A stretch of 64,000 nt of DNA, from positions 29,673-93,672 of the forward strand of contig JALTBN010000042.1 of assembly GCA_027075325.1 (NCBI GenBank), in the 5' to 3' direction. The position numbers and the translations under genes are program-made. Shown piece by piece: positions 58,421 through 64,000 of this stretch; within the stretch, counting starts at the first letter, position 1, and each line of letters begins with the position of its first letter. The stretch is from Thermococcus sp. (GTDB taxonomy: Archaea; Methanobacteriota_B; Thermococci; Thermococcales; Thermococcaceae). The notes beneath the pieces are model-generated. The model ran no database searches. It saw nothing but the letters and a program-made list of their open reading frames with translations, and was not told where the DNA came from.

Positions 58421-59478
58421 CCTTTCACCTCCATAATCCAGTAGTGAATGCTCTCAGCGGTATATAGGCCGTCTTTTACTGCCTTCCCAACTTTTGACGG
58501 TCCGAGAACTACATCCCCGGCTGCGAAAACTCCCTCCCTGCTCGTCATGTGCCTGCTGTCAACGACTATGCGACCCTTCTTATCGAGTGCTATACCGGTT
58601 TCCTTTGAAAAGGGAGGCGTCGGCATCTGACCAACGGCGCACACAACGTAGTCAACGTCAATCTGGAAGTTTGAGCCCTCTATTGGAACGGGTCTTCTCC
58701 TTCCCGTTTCGTCAGGTTCGCTCAGCCTAGTCTTCACGAGTTCTATTGCCCTTACCCTTCCGTTCTCTCCAATTATCCTTACCGGCATAGTCCTCTCCAG
58801 CCACTTAACACCCCTCTGCTGGAGGAGGTTTATTTCGTAGGCTCCTGCAGGGGCTTCATGAATCGTTCTGCGATAGCTGAGGTAGACCTTTTCCGCCCCA
58901 AGGTTAACACTCTCCAGAGCTGCGTCGACGGCGGTGTGCCCGGCTCCTATTACTATGACCTTCTTCCCCTCAACGGGTGGAACTTTGCTCCAGTCCATGT
59001 ACCCCAGCTTGGCACTTTTGATTCTGAACAGGTACTCCAGAGCTGGAAAAACCCCCTCAAGGTCCGATCCGGGTATCGTCGGTACGTAGGCGTTCCATGT
59101 CCCGGTCGCTATCAGAACAGCGTCGTAGTTCCTTACAATCTCCTCAAAGTCGATCTCCTGCTCGACGAACTCATCGCCGTTCTCCTTAGGGTTGCCGAAG
59201 CAGACCTTTGTCCTCGGGAAGTACTTCACCCCAAAGGCCTTTCCAAGCCTCTCACATCCTTCCCTGACACGGTAGATGGGTATTCTGAACTCCGGGATCC
59301 CGAAGAGCATCAGTCCGCCGGGTTCCGGAAGCTTGTCGTAAACGTGAACCTCGTGACCCTGACAAATCAGATATCCCGCCGCGGCCAGGCCGGCGGGGCC
59401 GGCTCCTATTATCGCGACTTTCTTCCCGGTTGGCTCTGGTTTCTCCATGCAGTGGAAGGCAAAGTTCATACCCCCCAT
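58417..59478 (-). CDS. GltD-like NAD(P)H oxidoreductase (glutamate synthase small-chain family)
   Basis: A 353-residue flavoprotein with the FAD motif KVAIIGAGPAGLAAAGYL, GLMLFGIPEFRIP, the NAD(P) motif KVIVIGAGHTAVDAAL and the final FAAGDVVLGPSKVGKAV. It lacks the N-terminal iron-sulfur domain of GltD; a separate small iron-sulfur protein encoded immediately upstream may take its place. No glutamate synthase large subunit is nearby, so the function is probably electron transfer between NAD(P)H and the ferredoxin-like proteins. I start at the ATG at 59478 behind GAGGTGATGCGT. Confidence 0.87.
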   Translation of the reverse strand: MGGMNFAFHCMEKPEPTGKKVAIIGAGPAGLAAAGYLICQGHEVHVYDKLPEPGGLMLFGIPEFRIPIYRVREGCERLGKAFGVKYFPRTKVCFGNPKENGDEFVEQEIDFEEIVRNYDAVLIATGTWNAYVPTIPGSDLEGVFPALEYLFRIKSAKLGYMDWSKVPPVEGKKVIVIGAGHTAVDAALESVNLGAEKVYLSYRRTIHEAPAGAYEINLLQQRGVKWLERTMPVRIIGENGRVRAIELVKTRLSEPDETGRRRPVPIEGSNFQIDVDYVVCAVGQMPTPPFSKETGIALDKKGRIVVDSRHMTSREGVFAAGDVVLGPSKVGKAVKDGLYTAESIHYWIMEVKG

Positions 59479-59483
59479 ACGCA

Positions 59484-59861
59484 TCACCTCACGTACGCTT
59501 CATAACTCCATGCCACATCAAACATCCTCTTCCTCTTGCAGTCATCACACAGGTATGCTAGGGTCTCATCATTCCCGCTCTCCATGAGCTTTGATGCGAG
59601 GTAGTCTGCCTCCTTTCGGGTAAGCGGAAGCCTCCTACCGCAGGCCCTGCACTTTGCGTATTCAAACGTGAGCGTGAGTTTGGAGGGCCTCCCCTCCAGT
59701 GCGTTTGTGGGGCATACCTCGTTGCACTCAAACCTGCACCCGGTGCATCTCTCGGGCTCAAATACTATCAGGCGTTCTCCACCCTTTGAAACCGTTATCG
59801 CGTTGTTAGGACAGGCTTCCGCGCACAGCCCGCATCCGATGCAGGATTCCACCATCAGCAT
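59484..59861 (-). CDS. 2x[4Fe-4S] iron-sulfur protein with zinc-ribbon-like C-terminus
   Basis: A 125-residue protein. The start is the ATG at 59861 (MLMVESCIGCGLC) 6 nt behind GGGGAGG; a TTG 24 bases upstream is unlikely. It has CIGCGLCAEACPNNAI and CTGCRFECNEVCPTNAL, the second with one extra residue, then CRACGRRLPLTRKEAD and CDDCKRKR, a possible zinc site. It is first in the operon with the GltD-like and ferredoxin-like genes and may serve as the missing iron-sulfur domain of GltD. Its leader shares a 17-bp element with fdhA. Confidence 0.85.
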   Translation of the reverse strand: MLMVESCIGCGLCAEACPNNAITVSKGGERLIVFEPERCTGCRFECNEVCPTNALEGRPSKLTLTFEYAKCRACGRRLPLTRKEADYLASKLMESGNDETLAYLCDDCKRKRMFDVAWSYEAYVR

Positions 59862-59904
59862 GGCTCTCCTCCCCATACTCGGCAACCATGAACATACTAG
59901 TGCT

Positions 59905-59921
59905 TTAATGTCCTTTTATTG
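59905..59921 (-). promoter_or_regulatory. 17-bp leader element shared with fdhA
   Basis: CAATAAAAGGACATTAA on the coding strand, 44-60 bp before the start of the iron-sulfur gene. It is the second copy of the element at 54830-54846 (16 of 17 identical). Confidence 0.45.
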
Positions 59922-59965
59922 ACCAAATCCATTCTCTGTACATTTGAACCTTAATCAGAGGGTTA

Positions 59966-59976
59966 AAAAGCGTTTT
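59966..59976 (-). promoter_or_regulatory. Core promoter element of the iron-sulfur/GltD operon
   Basis: AAAAGCGTTTT on the plus strand within GGTTAAAAAGCGTTTTTTGAACC. Read on the coding strand it is GTTCAAAAAACGCTTTTTAACC, very similar to the frhA element (GTTCAAAAAACGCTTTTAT). No exact GTTn3AAC site was seen here. The 289-bp gap also holds the divergent promoter of the alcohol dehydrogenase gene. Confidence 0.45.
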
Positions 59977-60150
59977 TTGAACCGCTTTTACTGAACCAAA
60001 GGTGTCCAACCAAGCGTGTAATATTCAGGAGATTTAGGAGATAGGACAGTTGAACACCGGCCACGAGAGACCCCCTTTGTCACTTCTCCAACAGTTCAAT
60101 GATAAGGGTTAAATTCATGAAGTTTGGTTCATAAAAGCTGGGGTGGAAAA

Positions 60151-61215
60151 ATGCTTGCAGTCAGGTGGTATGGGAGAAGGGATATAAGGCTTGAAGAAAT
60201 TGAAGAACCTGCCGTAAAGCCGGGCTTCATTAAGATCAAGGTGAAAGCCTGTGGGATCTGCGGAACCGATCTCAACGAGTACCTTCATGGCCCACTTTTC
60301 ATTCCCACAGAGGAACCCCATCCTCTCACGGGTAAGACTGCCCCTGTGACGATAGGCCATGAATTCGCGGGGGAAGTCGTCGAGGTTGGTGAGGGCGTTA
60401 GAGACTTTGAAATAGGAGACAGGGTTGCTGTCTTCCCCGTGATTCACTGCGGCGAGTGCTACTTCTGCAGGAGGGGGATGGAGAACCTCTGCGTCAACTT
60501 TGGGGTCACCGGCCTTAGCGAAGACGGCGGTTTTGCGGAGTATGCACTTGTAAGGCCGTATCAGGCATACAGAATTCCTGAGGGGGTTTCCTTTGAGGAA
60601 GCCGCACTGGTCGAACCCCTTTCGGTTGGGGTGAGGGCGGTCAAAAAGGCCGGAATGATGCCGGGGGATAGTGTAGTAATAATAGGGGCCGGTCCAATAG
60701 GCCTCTGCGTACTTTTGGTTGCAAAGGCCTCGGGAGCCGGGAAAATAATCGTTGTGGAACCCTTGGAGGCAAGGAGGAAGAAGGCTCTTGAGCTTGGAGC
60801 AGACGTGACAATTGACCCGAGCGGTAGAAACACCGAAGAGGTTGTCGAGGAAATAGTGAGCGAAACAGAACTCGGAGCAGACGTTAGCTTCGAGTGCGTT
60901 GGACTCAACGAAACGTTCAAGACTGCCGTTGAGAGCATAAGGAAGGGCGGAAGAGCGGTTGTGCTCGGTGTTTTCAAGTGCATTACATCATTCAACGCCA
61001 AAGGACTTGTAGTCGGGGAGAAGAGCATGATCGGGTCAGTTTCCCACAGCGCTGACGACTTCTGCAGGGGAATCTCTCTGATTGACTCCGGGAGGGTTGA
61101 CGTTAGGCCGATGATAACCTCAAAGGTGAAGCTTAAGGACATAATCGAAAGGGGCTTTGAAGAGCTTGTGGAAAACAGGGACAGGCACGTTAAGATACTC
61201 GCCATAGAAAGATAA
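60151..61215 (+). CDS. Zinc-dependent medium-chain alcohol/polyol dehydrogenase
   Basis: A 354-residue MDR dehydrogenase. The start is the ATG at 60151 behind GGGGTGGAAAA. Catalytic zinc ligands are in ACGICGTDLNEYLHG and TIGHEFAGEVVEVGEG, and the structural zinc is bound by the four cysteines of CGECYFCRRGMENLC. The NAD(P) fold shows VVIIGAGPIGLCVLLVAKA. It is most like 2,3-butanediol or sorbitol dehydrogenases. A GGTTCATAAAAGC TATA element lies just upstream. In Thermococcales such enzymes dispose of reductant as alcohols, but the substrate is not determinable. Confidence 0.85.
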   Translation: MLAVRWYGRRDIRLEEIEEPAVKPGFIKIKVKACGICGTDLNEYLHGPLFIPTEEPHPLTGKTAPVTIGHEFAGEVVEVGEGVRDFEIGDRVAVFPVIHCGECYFCRRGMENLCVNFGVTGLSEDGGFAEYALVRPYQAYRIPEGVSFEEAALVEPLSVGVRAVKKAGMMPGDSVVIIGAGPIGLCVLLVAKASGAGKIIVVEPLEARRKKALELGADVTIDPSGRNTEEVVEEIVSETELGADVSFECVGLNETFKTAVESIRKGGRAVVLGVFKCITSFNAKGLVVGEKSMIGSVSHSADDFCRGISLIDSGRVDVRPMITSKVKLKDIIERGFEELVENRDRHVKILAIER

Positions 61216-61273
61216 AACGGTAAACGGTTTAAATTTTAAAGTCTGACTCAACATGGACTTGAAGGTGATTGGA

Positions 61274-62038
61274 ATGAGAGAACTGGATTACCGGGGAGTA
61301 ATTGAAAAGCTGGTCTCATTCATCGGGGAGAAGGTTGGGGAAGCCGGCGCTGACGGTGTTGTGGTTGGTGTAAGCGGTGGTGTTGACAGTGCAGTAACTG
61401 CCTTCTTGGCCGTAAAAGCCCTGGGAAGAGAGAAAGTCCTCGGCTTGATAATGCCCTACTACGAGAACAGGGACGTGGAAGACGCTAAACTCGTCTGCGA
61501 GAGCCTTAGGATAGAGTACAGGATAGTCAGCATAAAACCCATTGCGGATTCTTTCGTTGCCCAGCTCGGCTTTCAGCCGGATAAGCGCTCCCTCGGCAAC
61601 GTAATGGCCAGGAGTAGGATGATTCTGCTCTATGCCCATGCTAACCAGATGAACAGGCTTGTTCTTGGAACCAGCAACAGGAGCGAGTTCCTGACGGGAT
61701 ACTTCACAAAGTGGGGTGACGGTGCGAGTGATTATGCTCCCCTCATAAACCTCTATAAGACTGAAGTGTGGAAGGCTGCTAAACTTCTCGGTGTTCCAAA
61801 GAGGATAATCGAGAAGAAGCCGACTGCGGGCCTCTGGGAGGGACAGACCGACGAGGATGAGCTTGGCATAAGCTACCGGCTCCTTGACGAGATTCTCTGG
61901 CGCCTCGTTGACCTTGGTATGCCGAAGGAGGGGATAGCGAAGGAGCTTGGGATAAGCGTTGAGCGGGTCGAGTACGTTGAGGGGCTAGTGAGAAAAAGCG
62001 AACACAAGAGGAGACTTTCTCTGGGTCCAAAATTTTGA
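61274..62038 (+). CDS. nadE: NH3-dependent NAD+ synthetase
   Basis: A 254-residue amidotransferase-type synthetase. The start is the ATG at 61274 ([13 protein letters not shown]) behind GAAGGTGATTGG. The ATP pyrophosphatase loop is [14 protein letters not shown], and the substrate segments [19 protein letters not shown] and [18 protein letters not shown] are characteristic. No glutaminase domain is present, so free ammonia is used. It makes NAD from deamido-NAD. A TTTAAATTTTAAAG element near 61228 may be its promoter. Confidence 0.95.
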   Translation: MRELDYRGVIEKLVSFIGEKVGEAGADGVVVGVSGGVDSAVTAFLAVKALGREKVLGLIMPYYENRDVEDAKLVCESLRIEYRIVSIKPIADSFVAQLGFQPDKRSLGNVMARSRMILLYAHANQMNRLVLGTSNRSEFLTGYFTKWGDGASDYAPLINLYKTEVWKAAKLLGVPKRIIEKKPTAGLWEGQTDEDELGISYRLLDEILWRLVDLGMPKEGIAKELGISVERVEYVEGLVRKSEHKRRLSLGPKF

Positions 62039-62043
62039 AAGAA

Positions 62044-62775
62044 TCACCCTCCTTTTTCCAAAAACCCAAAGTCAAGGGGCAGGGTGGTTATGGTGGCGTT
62101 TCTCGTACCGTCTGAGATCACCAGAGGGATGAAGCCGAACTCCGCCTCAACGTCCGACTGGGGCTCTCCCCTGACCCTCACCAAGAAGTCGATGCCGTCG
62201 GTTGAGTTGATGATCACGTTCGGGGTCTGAATGTTAACTGGACGGGGATAGATTCGTATTGTGTAGTTCCGCCCGTCGAAGGTCACCTTGGTGACGGTAA
62301 ACTCTATGATGGAGAAGTTGTACTCCTTGTCACCGAGCTTTCTGACGTCGTAGTTGACGTAGTAATCGCGGATCACCGCGGGGTTCTTTTTGGTGACCTT
62401 CACCCTAAAGCCCACCACGCTTCCATCGGCGCAGTGGCAGGTGTAGATCCTGTTCTCGTCGGTTGGAGCCAGGACGAAAACGTTGTCTGATAGGTTGAAA
62501 GCCGTTATTCTCGAGCCGTTTTTCATCCTCACCAGAACAACGGGGAGTTCTTTGGTTAGGTCGATGCTGTGGTTCCCCCGGTTGCTGAGATAGTTCCTGT
62601 GAACTTCCAAAAACAGGCGGTACGCTTCCAGCACCGAGCTGTTGAAGCTTGTTGAATTGCCGGCCACTACCTCAAAGCTTAGGGGCTTCAGCTCTTTGCT
62701 CCCCCCGCTGCTGTCATGTATACAGCCGGCTGATAGTACGATTAGAAGTATTAGTGCAAAAACCCTTAGCTTCAT
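62044..62775 (-). CDS. Membrane lipoprotein, function unknown
   Basis: A 243-residue protein with a lipoprotein signal MKLRVFALILLIVLSAGC; the lipobox LSAGC ends at Cys18. The mature part is a mix of beta strands with many asparagine-linked glycosylation-type sequons (NST, NSS, NLS, NYT), suggesting a glycosylated outer-surface protein. I recognise no family domain. It is convergent with nadE, 5 bp between stops, and it is transcribed away from the TRAM gene. Confidence 0.7.
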   Translation of the reverse strand: MKLRVFALILLIVLSAGCIHDSSGGSKELKPLSFEVVAGNSTSFNSSVLEAYRLFLEVHRNYLSNRGNHSIDLTKELPVVLVRMKNGSRITAFNLSDNVFVLAPTDENRIYTCHCADGSVVGFRVKVTKKNPAVIRDYYVNYDVRKLGDKEYNFSIIEFTVTKVTFDGRNYTIRIYPRPVNIQTPNVIINSTDGIDFLVRVRGEPQSDVEAEFGFIPLVISDGTRNATITTLPLDFGFLEKGG

Positions 62776-62840
62776 AAAATCACCAACCCAAGTTAAAGTT
62801 GGATCTTTTTAAATTTTGCTGGTTGATCCCGATGCAAACC

Positions 62841-62886
62841 TTTATATACCCTCCCGCGAACCTGGCTTGGGACTCTTCTCGGAGTC
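62841..62886 (+). promoter_or_regulatory. TATA box and 5' leader hairpin of the TRAM gene
   Basis: TTTATATACC at 62841-62850 is a strong TATA box. Transcription would start near 62870, so the leader of about 55 nt opens with GACTC-TTCTCG-GAGTC (62871-62886), a short hairpin. The binding site for ribosomes before the ATG at 62926 is weak. Confidence 0.5.
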
Positions 62887-62925
62887 TTTCGAGAGGGCCC
62901 TAAAGATTGAAAGTTGGTGTTAGAT

Positions 62926-63141
62926 ATGTATGGAGACAGATTTGGTGGATATGGACAGGAAGCCCCCGTAAAGGTCGGGGAGAGATACAGGGTTAAGATC
63001 GAGAGCCTCGGAAAGGGCGGTGACGGCATCGCCAAGGTAAAGGGGTTCGTTATCTTCGTCCCGAACACACAGGTCGGAGACGAGGTCGAGATCGTTATCA
63101 ACTCCGTCAAGAGGAAGTTCGCCTTTGGCGAAGTCATCTGA
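62926..63141 (+). CDS. TRAM-domain protein
   Basis: A 71-residue stand-alone TRAM domain. [20 protein letters not shown] and [19 protein letters not shown] are the beta-barrel strands of the RNA-binding domain seen in TrmA and MiaB. Small archaeal TRAM proteins act as RNA chaperones or cold-shock-like proteins. The first ~20 residues ([14 protein letters not shown]) are glycine- and tyrosine-rich. The start is the ATG at 62926. The leader begins with a hairpin, and the gene has its own strong promoter. Confidence 0.9.
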   Translation: MYGDRFGGYGQEAPVKVGERYRVKIESLGKGGDGIAKVKGFVIFVPNTQVGDEVEIVINSVKRKFAFGEVI

Positions 63142-63243
63142 ACGGGTTGTGTTCCAGCTCACGAGTTCACGGCTTTACGCCCTTTTCTTCTTATCAGAAC
63201 TTTTTTCAAGGAAGAACTTACAAAATCTTTGATGGTGGGTTCC

Positions 63244-63510
63244 ATGAAGGTCACGGTTAGGTACTTTGCACGTTATCGTTCCATTGTTGGGAAGGGCGAG
63301 GAGGAAGTAGAGATTCCCGAAGGAGCAACCGTCATGGACCTGATAGGGGTTTTGAAGGAGCTCCATCCAGTTCTTAAAAACGAGGTCTTCGCCGAGGACG
63401 ATGATCTCGCAGACGTCAACGTCTCAAGGAACGGCCGCTACGTCCGTTTCGACGAAACATTGAAAGAGAGGGACGTTGTGGCCCTCTTCCCGCCGGTCAG
63501 CGGAGGATAA
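63244..63510 (+). CDS. MoaD/ThiS-like beta-grasp sulfur carrier protein
   Basis: An 88-residue protein with the start at ATG 63244 behind GGTGGGTTCC. It opens MKVTVRYFARYRSIVG, the MoaD signature, and ends VVALFPPVSGG with the di-glycine tail that is adenylated and thiocarboxylated. MoaD supplies sulfur for molybdopterin, needed by the Mo/W formate dehydrogenase in this window; archaeal relatives (SAMPs) also tag proteins or feed tRNA thiolation. Which role applies cannot be told from sequence. It has no adjacent moaE or E1-like gene. Confidence 0.88.
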   Translation: MKVTVRYFARYRSIVGKGEEEVEIPEGATVMDLIGVLKELHPVLKNEVFAEDDDLADVNVSRNGRYVRFDETLKERDVVALFPPVSGG

Positions 63511-63521
63511 AAAAGAAAAGG

Positions 63522-64000
63522 TCATTCCTTCCTCTTTTTCATCAGAAGGGGCAGGGCAGTTAAAGCGAGCAGCGATGCGGGGCCGCATATTCCCTTGTTT
63601 GAGGGGCCCTCTTTCTTCTGTGGGGAACCTGTCCCCTTCTCAGGAGTTTTTGTCCCCGGAGATGTTTTATTCCCTGAGGATGACGAGGTTGTGATTGAAG
63701 CATTCCGGAGGGCAGTCAGGTTAATGCCCCCGCACATCTCGGCTCCGTTCTCAACGATGCGGTATATCCCGTCCAGCTCCCCTGGCTTCACCCTGTTGTC
63801 CATTATAAAGCCCCATATCGTGTTGGTCAGATTGTTCTGAACCTCGCTTTCTACGTAATCAATGCAGGAGTAAGTTTTGTTCCAGTCCTTCAGCTGGAAA
63901 TCATCCGGGGAGAAGAACGTGGGGTCGTAGCGCACGTGGATGTATCCCTTCGCAAAATCGAACGCCGAGATTATCAGATAGCTCGCGTTCAGCATCCTCC
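63522..64000 (-). CDS. CGP-CTERM surface protein, C-terminal part (5' end outside window)
   Basis: The readable 3' part has at least 157 residues and runs past the right edge of the window; the methionine at 63995 is probably internal. The C-terminus is a Ser/Thr/Pro/Lys-rich linker followed by GICGPASLLALTALPLLMKKRKE-type tail: the CGP motif, a hydrophobic helix and a basic end. This is the CGP-CTERM sorting signal restricted to Thermococcales, which marks proteins anchored at the cell surface. Two cysteines (YSCIDYV and EMCGGI) may form a disulfide. The N-terminal function is unseen. Confidence 0.85.
   Translation of the reverse strand, partial: RMLNASYLIISAFDFAKGYIHVRYDPTFFSPDDFQLKDWNKTYSCIDYVESEVQNNLTNTIWGFIMDNRVKPGELDGIYRIVENGAEMCGGINLTALRNASITTSSSSGNKTSPGTKTPEKGTGSPQKKEGPSNKGICGPASLLALTALPLLMKKRKE

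Noticed and set aside
59940..60150. SurR site in the iron-sulfur/alcohol dehydrogenase gap
   Set aside because: Only GTTn5AAC and other loose matches are present; no GTTn3AAC core was found.
1..64000. CRISPR arrays, tRNA or rRNA genes, complete insertion sequences
   Set aside because: I looked for regularly spaced repeats, cloverleaf-type sequences, rRNA-like stretches and transposase motifs and saw none; short or degenerate cases could be missed by eye.

Overview
The window is chromosomal DNA of a hyperthermophilic euryarchaeon of the order Thermococcales, most likely a Thermococcus species related to the formate-oxidising, H2-producing strains such as T. onnurineus. The evidence is the complete 14-gene mbh hydrogenase operon, GGAGGTGA-type ribosome binding sites, GTG/TTG starts, TATA boxes of the TTTATA type, a CGP-CTERM tail, and lineage-typical proteins (DUF460, TtuA, pyrrolidone carboxyl peptidase, TRAM). 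No rRNA, tRNA, CRISPR array or complete insertion sequence was seen.

Layout. (1) 1-2.8 kb is accessory: a secreted protein with a candidate BECR-fold nuclease domain plus a small gene behind it, a decayed cation-efflux gene, and a TasA/camelysin-like secreted protein. (2) 2.9-18.3 kb is a surface-glycan locus: an epimerase, a sugar-nucleotide transferase, a shortened flippase, a six-gene minus-strand operon of glycosyltransferases and modifying enzymes, a four-gene plus-strand operon matching the WbpA/B/E/D route to UDP-2,3-diacetamido-2,3-dideoxyglucuronate, another glycosyltransferase and a methyltransferase. (3) 18.4-29.2 kb is mixed housekeeping: site-2 protease, KaiC-like protein, TtuA, a small membrane protein/regulator operon, DUF460, Pcp, a geranylgeranyl reductase-type enzyme, an ASCH protein and three tandem ferritin-like genes.

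(4) 29.2-59.9 kb is one long minus-strand energy island. In transcription order it holds an iron-sulfur/GltD-like module, an FrhAGB-type hydrogenase, then FdhA-FdhB, a formate-hydrogenlyase-type membrane hydrogenase (three antiporter-like subunits, NuoH-, NuoCD-, NuoI- and NuoB-like subunits), an unknown 92-residue protein, a formate channel and a seven-gene Mrp antiporter, and finally mbhA-N. This gene content fits formate oxidation to CO2 with electrons passed to protons, the small free energy being stored as an ion gradient through the antiporter-like subunits. Mbh does the same from reduced ferredoxin. (5) 60-64 kb holds a zinc alcohol dehydrogenase-family gene, nadE, a lipoprotein, a TRAM protein, a MoaD-like protein and a CGP-CTERM surface protein cut by the window edge.

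The least expected signals are a pair of about 180-bp structured repeats flanking mbhJ inside the mbh operon, with a base-pair-preserving substitution in a shared hairpin; exact matches to the extended SurR motif at about the same distance upstream of both mbh and fdhA; a shared 11-bp promoter element in front of four operons of the energy island; and a 17-bp leader element shared by fdhA and the iron-sulfur gene. All functions are read from sequence features; no searches were run.
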